The notes beneath the pieces were generated by a model. It searched no databases and was not told the DNA's origin. It saw only the letters and a list, made by a program, of their open reading frames with translations. Of a stretch of 23,888 bases of DNA, positions 6,453 through 15,704 are shown piece after piece. The position numbers and the translations under genes were made by a program. Source of the DNA: GCA-2697345 sp045565015 (lineage in GTDB: Bacteria; Pseudomonadota; Alphaproteobacteria; Rhodobacterales; Rhodobacteraceae); the NCBI GenBank assembly GCA_045565015.1, contig JBJLGD010000041.1, positions 1 to 23,888 on the forward strand. Direction: 5' to 3'. The number at the start of each line of letters is the position of its first letter. The stretch's first letter is position 1.

Positions 6453-8864
6453 TTAGGCTCTAAGCTCTCCACCCGTTTTGTCTTTTACATTCTCAATTAT
6501 TTTTACTGAAACCTCGTCTATTTCTTTTTCGGTTAAAGTTTTCTCTTGAGGCTGTAGACGAACAGAGACCGCTAAAGATTTTAATCCGTCTCCTAATTGC
6601 TGATGAGCTTTTTCTCCAGAAAACTCATCAAAAACTGTAACACATTCAATTAATTTAGTATCTACACTTTCGCTAGCAATTTTCAGTTCAGACGCTTCAA
6701 TCCTTTCATCTAAAACAAATGAAAAATCTCTTTCAACAGCCTGCAAATCGTTTGTCTCTAATGCCGAGCGAGTAGCATTTTTTTTATTTTTCATAGGGAT
6801 ATTTTCAATAAAAACCGTAAATGCCAAGACCGTTCCCTTCAAACCATAAGATTTGATAATTTTAGGATGTAATTCTCCAAAGATTGCAAGACTATTTTTT
6901 GGCCCCAAGGAAACCCTACCAGCCCGACCAGGATGCCATATCTTTGGTACGTCACGATATATTTTGTACTTATTAGTGGCTCCTAATGCTTCGAGTGTAC
7001 TTAAAGCATCAGCCTTTACGTCGAAAGGATCCAATAACCTTCGCTCGCTATGCGGATCTCTTGGATTAGTAAAGCCAGTAAGCAGACCGCTTGCAACGAT
7101 AGATTGTTGACCTGGCTCTTTACCATGGAAAATTGCTCCTACTTCGAATAGTTTTAGATCTAAATAACCCCTTGATTGATTCCGAGAGGCCGCGTTTAGT
7201 AAACTAGGGAGTAGATCTGGTCTCATGTAACCCATTTCAATGGAAATGGGGTTATCAACTCTAATTATACTACCATTTGAGCTAAATTGCGTGGCACCAT
7301 ATTCTTCAATAAAACTATATGAAATACATTCATTATAACCTAACGAAGCAATTTTCCGTCGGGCTATTCTTTCTTTCCGTTGAATAGGAGTTAATATTGG
7401 CTTTGGGACACCCGAGGTAACCTTTCTCATAGGAGCTCCTACTAAACTTTGTAGGGATGTCACTCTAACTATTTCTTCGACTAAATCAGCCTCACCTAAA
7501 ATATCTGGTCTCCAACTTGGAGGGAAAGCTCTTCCATTCTCAACTCTAAAGCCTAATTTTTTGAGAATACTTAACTGTTGTTCACTAGAAACTTTCATTC
7601 CGACCAGAGTTTCTACTCTATTTAGATCTAGTGTATAACTTCTCGTTGAAATCTTAGGTTCACCGGCGCTTACTACTTTTGATGGCTTGCCACCGCATAG
7701 GTCAATAATCATTTTAGTGGCTAATTCTAACCCTTGATCATTGAATTCTGGATCTATACCGCGTTCATTACGGTACCTAGCGTCAGAATTTATCTTAAGA
7801 GTCCTTCCAGTTTTAGCAATTTGAACTTTATCCCAAACAGCTGCTTCTAAAAAAACATTTTGAGTGTTTTCTGTACAGCCAGAATGCAATCCACCCATGA
7901 TTCCCGCAACGCTTACTACGTCTTTATTATCGGAAATCACTACCATATTTTCAGATAGATTATACGTTTTTTCATCGAGCCCTGTGAACTCCTGAGACTT
8001 AACAAGCCTATGAATTCTTAAGTTTCCATTTATTTTATCTGCATCAAAAACATGTAGTGGTCTGTTACTGTCAAAGGTGAAAAAGTTTGTTATGTCGACT
8101 AGAATAGAAATTGGCCTAAGACCCAACGCAACTAAGCGTTCCTGAAGCCAAGCTGGACTTTGACCATTTTTCACTCCTTCGATTAGTCGTCCAGAAAAAA
8201 TTTCGCATCCAGCTTTTTTAGTATCTTCATCAATTTTTACTCTTATTTTGCTGTTGAACTTCCCGTCAACAGTCACTTTTTTTCGTTCATTTAAAGTTCC
8301 TAAGCCTTTAGCCGCTAAATCTCTAGCTATCCCAATAATTCCTAGCGCATCGGGGCGATTAGGCGTTATTGCAATTTCTACTACCGTTTCAATTTTCTTA
8401 GGATCATTTAACCGTAACCATTCAACAAAAGAATCGCCAACTGCACCAGAAGGAATCTCGATTATACCCTCATGTTCATCACTTAAGCCCATTTCCCGCT
8501 CCGAACACATCATTCCTGAACTTTCCACACCACGGATGTGCCCAATTCCAATAGTTGTATCTATCCCAGGCACGTATGATCCAGGCTTCGCAATGACAAC
8601 ATTTATACCCGCTCGAGCGTTAGGGGCACCACATATAATTTGCTTTTGGCCTTCATCCGTATCAACCAAACAAACCTTTAACCTGTCGGCATTTGGGTGT
8701 TGTTCAGCTGCTTTAACTCTACCGATAGTAAATTCAGCTAATTTCTCTGCAGGATTAACAATCTGTTCAACCTCTAACCCTAAATCAGTTAGGGCCTCTG
8801 TTATTTGATGAACGTCGGCTTCTGTATCTAAATGTTCCTTTAACCAGGAAATAGTAAATTTCAT
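6453..8864 (-). CDS. pheT: Phenylalanyl-tRNA synthetase beta subunit
   Basis: An 803-residue beta subunit of the alpha2-beta2 phenylalanyl-tRNA synthetase. The N-terminus MKFTISWLKEHLDT is typical. An OB-fold tRNA-binding domain spans about 39-148 (IGRVKAAEQHPNADRLKVC). The B3/B4 editing domain, which removes mischarged tyrosine, and the B5 domain follow. The C-terminal ferredoxin-fold anticodon-binding domain covers roughly the last 95 residues (DLQAVERDFSFVLDE onward). The length is normal and the frame intact. It lies 54 bases downstream of pheS in the same direction, so they form a pair. Confidence 0.97.
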   Translation of the reverse strand: MKFTISWLKEHLDTEADVHQITEALTDLGLEVEQIVNPAEKLAEFTIGRVKAAEQHPNADRLKVCLVDTDEGQKQIICGAPNARAGINVVIAKPGSYVPGIDTTIGIGHIRGVESSGMMCSEREMGLSDEHEGIIEIPSGAVGDSFVEWLRLNDPKKIETVVEIAITPNRPDALGIIGIARDLAAKGLGTLNERKKVTVDGKFNSKIRVKIDEDTKKAGCEIFSGRLIEGVKNGQSPAWLQERLVALGLRPISILVDITNFFTFDSNRPLHVFDADKINGNLRIHRLVKSQEFTGLDEKTYNLSENMVVISDNKDVVSVAGIMGGLHSGCTENTQNVFLEAAVWDKVQIAKTGRTLKINSDARYRNERGIDPEFNDQGLELATKMIIDLCGGKPSKVVSAGEPKISTRSYTLDLNRVETLVGMKVSSEQQLSILKKLGFRVENGRAFPPSWRPDILGEADLVEEIVRVTSLQSLVGAPMRKVTSGVPKPILTPIQRKERIARRKIASLGYNECISYSFIEEYGATQFSSNGSIIRVDNPISIEMGYMRPDLLPSLLNAASRNQSRGYLDLKLFEVGAIFHGKEPGQQSIVASGLLTGFTNPRDPHSERRLLDPFDVKADALSTLEALGATNKYKIYRDVPKIWHPGRAGRVSLGPKNSLAIFGELHPKIIKSYGLKGTVLAFTVFIENIPMKNKKNATRSALETNDLQAVERDFSFVLDERIEASELKIASESVDTKLIECVTVFDEFSGEKAHQQLGDGLKSLAVSVRLQPQEKTLTEKEIDEVSVKIIENVKDKTGGELRA

Positions 8865-8918
8865 TTATTGAACCTCAAAACTTCTTATAATCAAATCCTA
8901 TAGTACAAAAATTCTATT

Positions 8919-10001
8919 TTATCTGCTTAATCCCGAAGATAAAAGTGGTTGATCAAGAGCAGAAAACCCATAATGTTTTAACCATCGTAGGTCAGAGTCA
9001 AAGAACGAGCGAAGGTCGGGAATCCCATATTTCAACATGGCTATCCTATCAATACCCATTCCAAAAGCAAATCCCTGCCACTTATTAGTGTCAATACCTC
9101 CAGCCTCTAGTACCTTTGGATGCACCATACCTGAACCAAGAATTTCTAACCAATCATCTCCTTCACCTACCTTAAGTTGACCACCTACCCACGAGCACTT
9201 AATATCTACCTCTGCTGATGGCTCCGTGAATGGAAAGTGAGATGCTCTGAATCTTAATTCCACTTTCTCTACTTCAAAGAATGCTTTTACAAATTCTTCT
9301 AATACCCACTTTAAATTAGCCATAGTTATATCCTTATCTAAAGCTAACCCCTCTACCTGATGGAACATTGGCGTATGTGTTTGATCATAGTCTGCGCGAT
9401 ATACTCTTCCCGGGCAGATAACTCTTATGGGCGCTCCAGCTCTTTGCATAGTTCTAATTTGAACTGGGCTGGTGTGAGTCCTCAAGACATGAGGTGGTTG
9501 TGAAACTTCAGACGTACGTTCAATATAAAAGGTATCCATCTCACCTCGTGCCGGATGATGACTAGGAATGTTAAGGGCATCGAAATTAAACCAATCACTT
9601 TCAATTTGGGGACCTTCCTCAACAGTAAATCCAAGATCAGCAAATATTTCAATAACCTCATCTGTCACCTGAGAAATCGGATGTATAGTGCCAGAGTTTC
9701 GAGCCCGTTCAGGCAAGGTAACATCAAGCCATTCAGTGCGAAGACGTTCGTCTAAAATCTTATCCTCAAACGCTACTTTTTTTGCGTTAACAGCTGAATT
9801 TATTTCTTGTTTGAGAGAATTTAATAAAGGTCCTTGAATCAGCCGCTGCTCTTGCGACATCGAACCTAACTCTCTCATTTTGAGGCTTATTTCACCTTTT
9901 TTTCCCAAGAACTTTATTCTAATATTTTCCAGGGAGGACTCGTCCTCCGAATCCGAAATATACTTAAGTATATTTGTTCTTAGGTTCTTTAAACTATCCA
10001 T
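8919..10001 (-). CDS. pheS: Phenylalanyl-tRNA synthetase alpha subunit
   Basis: A 360-residue catalytic subunit of phenylalanyl-tRNA synthetase. It has an N-terminal coiled coil (about 1-90) that binds tRNA, then the class II catalytic core. Motif 2 is visible in CPGRVYRADYDQTHTPMFHQ and motif 3 in FAFGMGIDRIAMLKYGIPDL. The segment RASHFPFTEPSAEVDI is characteristic of PheS. The length is normal. It is followed by pheT and preceded, across 170 AT-rich bases in which I see no gene, by rplT. Confidence 0.97.
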   Translation of the reverse strand: MDSLKNLRTNILKYISDSEDESSLENIRIKFLGKKGEISLKMRELGSMSQEQRLIQGPLLNSLKQEINSAVNAKKVAFEDKILDERLRTEWLDVTLPERARNSGTIHPISQVTDEVIEIFADLGFTVEEGPQIESDWFNFDALNIPSHHPARGEMDTFYIERTSEVSQPPHVLRTHTSPVQIRTMQRAGAPIRVICPGRVYRADYDQTHTPMFHQVEGLALDKDITMANLKWVLEEFVKAFFEVEKVELRFRASHFPFTEPSAEVDIKCSWVGGQLKVGEGDDWLEILGSGMVHPKVLEAGGIDTNKWQGFAFGMGIDRIAMLKYGIPDLRSFFDSDLRWLKHYGFSALDQPLLSSGLSR

Positions 10002-10171
10002 GCCTTAACCTACCTAAAAATAAATAAATTTTCCTAAATATTATGAGCTTTTCTACTACGTACCACCTTTTAGGACTCTATAAAACAGACTTATTGGTAG
10101 AAATAAACTACTAGACTCTGGTTGTAATAAATATTGGTCCAAAAACCTTGTTTGATATTGAAAAAATTTAA

Positions 10172-10534
10172 TTAACCTAACGCGGCCCTAGCTTTCTCAA
10201 CAATCGAAGCAAAGGCTTCAGGCTCACAGGCAGCTAAATCAGCCAGTACTTTTCTATCGACTTCAATACCCGCTTTGTTCAACCCGTTTATAAAACGAGA
10301 GTAAGTTAATGTATCGTCTATAGATCTGCAACCAGCGTTGATACGCTGAATCCATAGTGCTCTAAAATTGCGTTTCCGGACTTTACGGTCTCTGGTCGCA
10401 TATTGATTAGCTTTATCTACAGCCTGCGTAGCAACTTTAAAAACATTTTTGCGTCGCCCATAATAGCCTTTTGCGGCCTTGATAACTTTTTTATGACGGG
10501 CGTGGGTAACTTTTCCTGATGTAACTCGTGACAT
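10172..10534 (-). CDS. rplT: 50S ribosomal protein L20
   Basis: A 120-residue L20, which binds 23S rRNA early in 50S assembly. The basic N-terminal extension (VTHARHKKVIKAAKGYYGRR) and RNFRALWIQRINAGCR are diagnostic. It lies 13 bases downstream of rpmI. The usual infC is not immediately upstream in this window, since pyk is there instead. In some bacteria L20 represses the rpmI-rplT mRNA; I could not identify the binding structure here. Confidence 0.98.
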   Translation of the reverse strand: MSRVTSGKVTHARHKKVIKAAKGYYGRRKNVFKVATQAVDKANQYATRDRKVRKRNFRALWIQRINAGCRSIDDTLTYSRFINGLNKAGIEVDRKVLADLAACEPEAFASIVEKARAALG

Positions 10535-10547
10535 TTAATTATCTCCT

Positions 10548-10748
10548 TCAACGCGCATATGGCATATATTTTTTTACTATTTTTTCATCTGCTGCGCAGA
10601 GTATAGTAGTACCACGGGCATTTCGGATAAATTTTCTACTACGCTTTATCATACCGTGTCTTTTTCCTGCTTGACCAGCTTTTACTCGTCCACTAGCGGT
10701 CACAGAAAAGCGCTTTTTGGCGCCAGACTTTGTTTTCATTTTCGGCAT
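10548..10748 (-). CDS. rpmI: 50S ribosomal protein L35
   Basis: A 66-residue L35 starting MPKMKTKSGAKKRF, the usual N-terminus and length. An in-frame ATG two codons upstream (10754) directly abuts the AGGAG ribosome-binding site. The ATG at 10748 has normal spacing from it and fits the family, so I chose that one. Paired with rplT. The 160-base gap before pyk presumably holds the promoter, and a GGCATGCC palindrome sits in it at about 10785-10792. Confidence 0.97.
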   Translation of the reverse strand: MPKMKTKSGAKKRFSVTASGRVKAGQAGKRHGMIKRSRKFIRNARGTTILCAADEKIVKKYMPYAR

Positions 10749-10908
10749 TTCCATCTCCTATGTTAGAGTGCTTTCTGCAGACCTCGGCATGCCAATAGCC
10801 GGATCTACAAATTAGAATTGTGTACTAAGCAACAATACATCTTTTTGCAAGTCCCTTTAAAACATTATTTGGTTGCAACATTCAACCTGCTGCTTAAGAG
10901 TATTTCCT

Positions 10909-12354
10909 CTATTCCGGTTCACTCGAGAAAATTAATTGTTCATCACATGGCGCAACTCTTAGTATATTTGTTGACCCTGGTACATTAAAAGGTACCCCAG
11001 CTGTGACAACAATAAAATCTTTTTCGTTAGCAAATTTATATTTAACTGCTGCTCTCGAGGCGTTAACAACAGCCATTTTAAATCTATCCAACTCATCAGT
11101 TAAGACCGAATGGGCTCCCCAAGTCAGACACAAACGTCGCGCTGTCGACAAGAGTGCAGTCATAGCAATAATTGGGACGTGCGGCCGCTCCCTAGAAACT
11201 AGTAAAGCTGTCGTTCCCGATTGACTGAAACAACAAATTGCTTTTATCTTGGTAGTCTCCGCTATCTCTCTTGCGGCTGATACAATTGCATCAGCAACAC
11301 TGTCTTTTTTACCTTCTCTTTGAGCAGCTAAAATATTTCTGTGATTTGGATCACTCTCAACCTCGATCGCAATGCTATCCATAGTTTTTACTGCATCCTC
11401 CGGGAATTTTCCGGCGGCAGACTCTGCTGACAGCATTACTGCATCAGCTCCTTCATAGATAGCTGTAGCAACATCAGAAACTTCTGCACGGGTAGGCATT
11501 GGACTGATAATCATGGATTCAAGCATTTGAGTTGCAACTATTACAGGTTTTGCAAGTGCTCTACATTTACGGATAAGTTGTTTTTGTATAGGAGGAATAT
11601 TTTGGACTGGAAGTTCTACACCAAGGTCACCACGAGCGATCATAATCCCATCAGATACTCTTAATATTTCATCGAAATTTTTCACAGCAGCTGGTTTTTC
11701 TATTTTTGAAATAATAGCCGCTCTACCTTTGACAAGAGCTAAAGCTTCCTCAACATCTTCAGATCTTTGGACAAAACTTAAAGCCAACCAATCAATACCT
11801 AAGCCGCAAATAAACTCTAAATCATTTTTATCTTTTCTTGATAACGCTTTTACAGGTAGTATAGAGTCTGGTATGTTAACGCCTTTATTGTTTGAAATAA
11901 CGCCACCAACAATAACCTCACACTCAATCGAATTTTTTTTACAATCAACCACTTTGAGTTTGATTTTTCCATCGTTTATCAGAATAGAAGAACCACTATT
12001 CAAACTTGAATATATTTCTTTATGCGGGAGTTGAACTCTACTTTGATCTCCCAGCTTTGCTAACAGATCCAAAGTAAATTTATCTCCAGCGACTAGTAAA
12101 GCCTGGCCATCAATAAATGTTCCAACACGTAATTTCGGCCCCTGTAAGTCAGCTAAAATCGCAATCGGACGAACAAGGTCTTTTTCGACTCTTCTAATTA
12201 TTTTGTGACACTGTTTTATTTTTTCATGAGTACCGTGGCTCATATTTAACCGGAAAACATCTGCGCCAGCCTCAAACAATTTTTTTATAGTATCATAATC
12301 AGAAGATGCAGGTCCTAACGTAGCTACTATCTTTACACTCCGATGACGTCTCAT
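10909..12354 (-). CDS. pyk: Pyruvate kinase
   Basis: Glycolytic enzyme converting phosphoenolpyruvate and ADP to pyruvate and ATP. Conserved elements in order: KIVATLGPAS, FRLNMSHGTHE, AILADLQGPKLRVG, the catalytic-lysine region ISKIEKP, the metal-binding MIARGDLGVELP, and KPVIVATQMLESM with PTRAEVSDVATAIYEGADA. The C-terminal domain runs from about residue 350. I prefer the ATG at 12354 (MRRHRSVKIVATLG), which matches the alphaproteobacterial N-terminus. An ATG five codons upstream at 12369 is possible; neither has a clear ribosome-binding site. The length of about 481 residues is normal. It is divergent from the formylglutamate amidohydrolase-like gene. Confidence 0.96.
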   Translation of the reverse strand: MRRHRSVKIVATLGPASSDYDTIKKLFEAGADVFRLNMSHGTHEKIKQCHKIIRRVEKDLVRPIAILADLQGPKLRVGTFIDGQALLVAGDKFTLDLLAKLGDQSRVQLPHKEIYSSLNSGSSILINDGKIKLKVVDCKKNSIECEVIVGGVISNNKGVNIPDSILPVKALSRKDKNDLEFICGLGIDWLALSFVQRSEDVEEALALVKGRAAIISKIEKPAAVKNFDEILRVSDGIMIARGDLGVELPVQNIPPIQKQLIRKCRALAKPVIVATQMLESMIISPMPTRAEVSDVATAIYEGADAVMLSAESAAGKFPEDAVKTMDSIAIEVESDPNHRNILAAQREGKKDSVADAIVSAAREIAETTKIKAICCFSQSGTTALLVSRERPHVPIIAMTALLSTARRLCLTWGAHSVLTDELDRFKMAVVNASRAAVKYKFANEKDFIVVTAGVPFNVPGSTNILRVAPCDEQLIFSSEPE

Positions 12355-12456
12355 TGAGCAATCTTTCATTTTTTAATATTCAACTTTCTAATTATGAGCT
12401 ATACTTTAATCCGAAACAACCGTCAGATTAATTAAATTAATTAATGAGCTTTTTAT

Positions 12457-13188
12457 ATGCAGTATCAACCATTTTTTGTGGTAGGTTTAGATAGACCTGG
12501 GAGTATAATTTGTATTTGTGATCATGCTTCTAACATAATTCCTAAATTTTGGGGCTCTGAAGGACTTGGGATTAGCAAATCAGAAATGAATAGACATATT
12601 GCATTTGATTTAGGGGCAAAAGATTTGACGCTAAAATTGGCTAAGCTTCTTGAAAGCCCAGCAGTAGTATCTAACTTCTCAAGATTAGTAATAGATCCCA
12701 ATCGAGGTATTGATGATCCAACCTTAATAATGAAATTATATGACGGAACTATTATTCCCAAAAATAAAGTGATTAATAATGAAGAAGAAAAAAGACGCTT
12801 GAATGACTACTATGATCCATACCATAACGCTATCGAAGAAACAGTCAGTTCAATTAAAACGCCTATTGTGATATCCATTCACTCTTTTACTCCTAAATTA
12901 AAAAATGGAAAAAAAAGACCTTGGGAAATTGGCATTTTACACACAAAAGATCGGCGATTATCAGATTTATTACTAAAAAATTTAAAGAATGATAAAAATC
13001 TATGCATTGGAGACAACTTACCTTATTCTGGCGATCTACCCGGTGATACCTTGGATAGGCATTGTGTAAAATCTGGACACAAACATGTATTAATTGAAAT
13101 AAGGAATGATCTTTTATTGAACGAAAAATTGATTAACTCATGGGCGAACTACCTTGGAGAAATAATTTTGAAAACCGTAAAAAAGTAA
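12457..13188 (+). CDS. N-formylglutamate amidohydrolase family protein
   Basis: A 243-residue member of the N-formylglutamate amidohydrolase family (PF05013), which hydrolyses N-formylglutamate to formate and glutamate in histidine breakdown. Family landmarks are ICICDHASNIIP near the start, RLVIDPNRG, IVISIHSFTP, WEIGILHTKD and NLPYSGDLPGDTLDRH. The His and Asp/Glu residues in these blocks are the expected zinc ligands. No other histidine-degradation gene is nearby, so the true substrate may differ. The DUF1244 gene follows after 10 bases, and the pair is probably co-transcribed. Confidence 0.88.
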   Translation: MQYQPFFVVGLDRPGSIICICDHASNIIPKFWGSEGLGISKSEMNRHIAFDLGAKDLTLKLAKLLESPAVVSNFSRLVIDPNRGIDDPTLIMKLYDGTIIPKNKVINNEEEKRRLNDYYDPYHNAIEETVSSIKTPIVISIHSFTPKLKNGKKRPWEIGILHTKDRRLSDLLLKNLKNDKNLCIGDNLPYSGDLPGDTLDRHCVKSGHKHVLIEIRNDLLLNEKLINSWANYLGEIILKTVKK

Positions 13189-13198
13189 GGAATAAATA

Positions 13199-13492
13199 AT
13201 GGATAAAAAGACAAAAACCGAAATAGAAGCAGCCGCTTTTAGAGTTTTACGAGACCATTTAATTAAAAGAAAAGACGTTCAAAATATTGATCTGATGAAT
13301 TTAGCAGGATTTTGTCGAAATTGCTTAAGTCGATGGTATCAGGAAGCTGCCCAAGAAAAAGGTCAACAAATTAATAAAATGGAAGCAAGAGAAATTTTTT
13401 ATGGTATGCCTTTTGATGTATGGAAATCTAAATACCAAGTAGAAGCCTCAAAAACTCAGAAAAAAAAATTTAAGGACTCACATGTAGGGTAA
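13199..13492 (+). CDS. DUF1244 family protein
   Basis: A 97-residue protein of the DUF1244 family (PF06844), common in proteobacteria. The diagnostic core is MNLAGFCRNCLSRWY, with a Cys-X2-Cys pair, followed by REIFYGMPFDVWKSKYQ. It is helical and soluble, with no signal peptide. No biochemical function is established. The lysine-rich tail is variable. It lies 10 bases after the amidohydrolase-like gene and ends 6 bases from the convergent transaminase gene. Confidence 0.9.
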   Translation: MDKKTKTEIEAAAFRVLRDHLIKRKDVQNIDLMNLAGFCRNCLSRWYQEAAQEKGQQINKMEAREIFYGMPFDVWKSKYQVEASKTQKKKFKDSHVG

Positions 13493-13498
13493 CAATTT

Positions 13499-14350
13499 CT
13501 AAATCGCAGTTTTTAAACTTTCTTCTATATAAAGTTCTCTCAATTGCTTGACACATGAGCCAGGCTTACCATTACCAATTCTTACTTCATCAATTTCAAC
13601 AACCGCTGTGGCAAATAGAGTTGCGGAGGTAATAAACGCTTCGTCCGCCAGTTTTGCTTCTTCAATTGTAAAAGGTCTTTCTTCAACAATCATTTTAGCG
13701 GTTTCAGCGTACCTGATAAGGGCTGATCGCGTTATCCCCTGGAGTATTTCATTACCAATTTGTCTAGTAATTATCTTATTACCTTTTATAATATAGGCAT
13801 TATTCGAGGTACCTTCGGTTACTTTTCCGTCCTTAACCATCCAAGCATCATCAGCACCAGCGGCTACTGCCATCATCTTTCCCATGCAAGGGTATAAAAG
13901 TTGTACTGTCTTGATATCACATCTACCCCAGCGTTGATCCTTTATAGAAATAACCTTAAGACCATTCTTAGAAGACAGGTTGCCCAACATAGTTTTCTCT
14001 TGAGTAAACATAACTATTGTAGGGACAGCACTTTTTGGAAAAGCAAAATCTCTATCTGCTGCGCCTCTGGTGATCTGTAAATAAACCAATCCCTCAGTGA
14101 TATTATTTTTCTTTATTAATTCTTTATGGACGCTCAAAAGCTTCTCGGTTGAAAGTGGGTTTTCCATTTGAAGCTCTGAAAGAGACCTTGATAGACGGCT
14201 TGAATGACCTTGGAAATCGATTAATTTACTTTTTAAAACAGAGGTAACCTCATAAACCCCGTCTGCAAAGAGAAAGCCTCTATCAAAGATTGAGATCTGA
14301 GCCTTATCTTCAGTTACATATTCACCGTTAACATATACAATTCTTTTCAT
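13499..14350 (-). CDS. dat: D-amino-acid transaminase (class IV PLP aminotransferase)
   Basis: A 283-residue fold-type IV PLP aminotransferase. VYVNGEYV, ISIFDRGFLFADGVYEV and the Arg in HSSRLSRSL are typical of the D-alanine transaminase branch. The catalytic lysine is in GRCDIKTVQLL. VTEGTSNNAYII and LQGITRSALI contribute the phosphate-binding loops. These enzymes make D-alanine and D-glutamate from keto acids for peptidoglycan. Branched-chain aminotransferase or aminodeoxychorismate lyase activity is less likely but not excluded by sequence alone. The gene is monocistronic, convergent with the DUF1244 gene. Confidence 0.9.
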   Translation of the reverse strand: MKRIVYVNGEYVTEDKAQISIFDRGFLFADGVYEVTSVLKSKLIDFQGHSSRLSRSLSELQMENPLSTEKLLSVHKELIKKNNITEGLVYLQITRGAADRDFAFPKSAVPTIVMFTQEKTMLGNLSSKNGLKVISIKDQRWGRCDIKTVQLLYPCMGKMMAVAAGADDAWMVKDGKVTEGTSNNAYIIKGNKIITRQIGNEILQGITRSALIRYAETAKMIVEERPFTIEEAKLADEAFITSATLFATAVVEIDEVRIGNGKPGSCVKQLRELYIEESLKTAI

Positions 14351-14464
14351 AGTTCTTTATCATCCACATATTTATATGGTGTTTGCTAAACCATTTAATA
14401 GTAGAATATACAAGTATAATTAAAGTAAGCTTTGTTTGTTAAACTTATAGACAGAGATGCTTTT

Positions 14465-14815
14465 TTAGTATGCTGTCAACAACGCAACTACGGCCTTGTC
14501 TTGTTTTTCAAAATCTAAGGCTGGAGTGGATTGAGCTACGGTATTTCTTTTAAAAGTAAAGTCAATTACATCACCACGGGACTCAGAGGCAATAATCAAA
14601 GCCTGATAGGTATGTTTATTATTTAAAAAAATATCTACTAGACCTCGTAACTTGACCTTATGGGAAGCTTGAATAGAAAAGCTCTTTTCAGAAAACTTTA
14701 AAATTGGATAAAATATATTATCAAATCTTACAGACATTTTTAGAGTCTTTTCTGATTTTCTCTTAAGAGACTTTCCTAGTTCTTCCATTACTGCATTTGG
14801 CAAATACCCTGTCAT
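14465..14815 (-). CDS. Conserved protein of unknown function (116 aa)
   Basis: A 116-residue soluble protein with no signal peptide or membrane segment. Recognisable blocks are YPILKFSEKSFSI, KLRGLVDIF, ALIIASESRGDVIDFTFKRN and ALDFEKQ. From memory similar sequences occur as uncharacterised Rhodobacteraceae proteins; the small beta-rich pattern is loosely PilZ-like, but I cannot claim that. It lies 79 bases after cobM in the same direction. It has its own strong promoter and a G-rich ribosome-binding site, so it is probably not simply the last gene of the cobalamin operon. Confidence 0.72.
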   Translation of the reverse strand: MTGYLPNAVMEELGKSLKRKSEKTLKMSVRFDNIFYPILKFSEKSFSIQASHKVKLRGLVDIFLNNKHTYQALIIASESRGDVIDFTFKRNTVAQSTPALDFEKQDKAVVALLTAY

Positions 14816-14841
14816 GTATACATACCCCCATATGTAACGCT

Positions 14842-14869
14842 ATGATATCTATTACCAAAGAAGTGTCAA
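14842..14869 (-). promoter_or_regulatory. Strong sigma-70-like promoter for the 116-aa gene
   Basis: On the minus strand a perfect -35 TTGACA (14869-14864) is followed after 16 bases by TATCAT (14847-14842), five of six matches to the -10 consensus. Transcription would start near 14835, about 20 bases before the ATG at 14815, with a GGGGG ribosome-binding site in between. It is the best-matching promoter seen in the window. Confidence 0.55.
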
Positions 14870-14894
14870 ATAGCTTCGAACTGCTAACTCTATT

Positions 14895-15659
14895 TTATTT
14901 TATCATAGGCCTTAGCAAATGTGGTATTTCTGGATCATATAAAGCGGAATCTCTAAAGTCTCTAATTTCCGCAAGCGCTGGTCCAATCATTATTAAAGCA
15001 GTTCGAGTAATCTTTTCTTTTTTTACTTTTTTTCTTATATCAGCGAGAGTACCCTTAAGATATACGGCATCAGGCCAACTTGCTCTGTATGCGACAACAA
15101 CTGGGCAATCTTCCCCGTAGAATGGTATCAACTGCCTCTCTATTTCTCGTAGATACCTTATGCCTAAATGGATAGCCAATGTGGTACCAGTTAATGCGAA
15201 ATTTTTCAGTGTCTCCTTTTCCGGCATCGACGTCGACTTCATCGACATTCGTGTGAGAATCAGTGATTGGGATACCTCAGGAATTGTTAGTTCAATACCG
15301 AGTGCGGCTGCTACAGCTGTATACGCGGGAACGCCTGGTATTATTTCATAGTCGATCTTGTCCCTCTTTAATAATCTTATCTGTTCAGCAATAGCACCAT
15401 AGAGAGACGGATCACCGGAATGAACCCGAGCTACATCTTCACCTCTATTATAAGCACCCAAAATCTGTTGATGCGTTTCGATTAAATCCATAGATGCGGT
15501 ATCTAGTACTATCGCACTCTTCGGCGCTCCTTTTATTACTGCCTCAGGCACTAAGGATCCGGCATAAAGGCATACCTTACATTTTGAGATTAATCTTTGC
15601 CCTTTCAAAGTGAGCAGATCAGGATCTCCAGGCCCTGCGCCTATAAAGAAAACTTTCAT
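14895..15659 (-). CDS. cobM: Precorrin-4 C11-methyltransferase
   Basis: SAM-dependent methylation at C11 of the corrin macrocycle (CobM/CbiF). A 254-residue tetrapyrrole methylase begins MKVFFIGAGPGDPDLLTLKG, the family signature. It continues with YAGSLVPEAV, ARVHSGDPSLYGA and IIPGVPAYTAVAAALG. I chose the ATG at 15659 because it opens the conserved domain and has a GGAG ribosome-binding site 10 bases upstream. The frame extends 15 residues further to 15704 without support. It is the last cobalamin gene of the leftward operon, 45 bases after cbiG-cobJ. Confidence 0.95.
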   Translation of the reverse strand: MKVFFIGAGPGDPDLLTLKGQRLISKCKVCLYAGSLVPEAVIKGAPKSAIVLDTASMDLIETHQQILGAYNRGEDVARVHSGDPSLYGAIAEQIRLLKRDKIDYEIIPGVPAYTAVAAALGIELTIPEVSQSLILTRMSMKSTSMPEKETLKNFALTGTTLAIHLGIRYLREIERQLIPFYGEDCPVVVAYRASWPDAVYLKGTLADIRKKVKKEKITRTALIMIGPALAEIRDFRDSALYDPEIPHLLRPMIK

Positions 15660-15704
15660 AACAGTTTTTCTCCTAATTACTTTTGTGCCATTCAGTTTTA
15701 TCAA

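Noticed and set aside
8248..8808. 186-residue frame on the plus strand antisense to pheT.
   Set aside because: It lies entirely within the intact pheT gene and has Ser/Pro-rich composition typical of an antisense shadow.
12425..12446. TTAATTAA-type repeats between pyk and the amidohydrolase-like gene.
   Set aside because: Simple AT-rich sequence with no further copies or conserved operator pattern visible.
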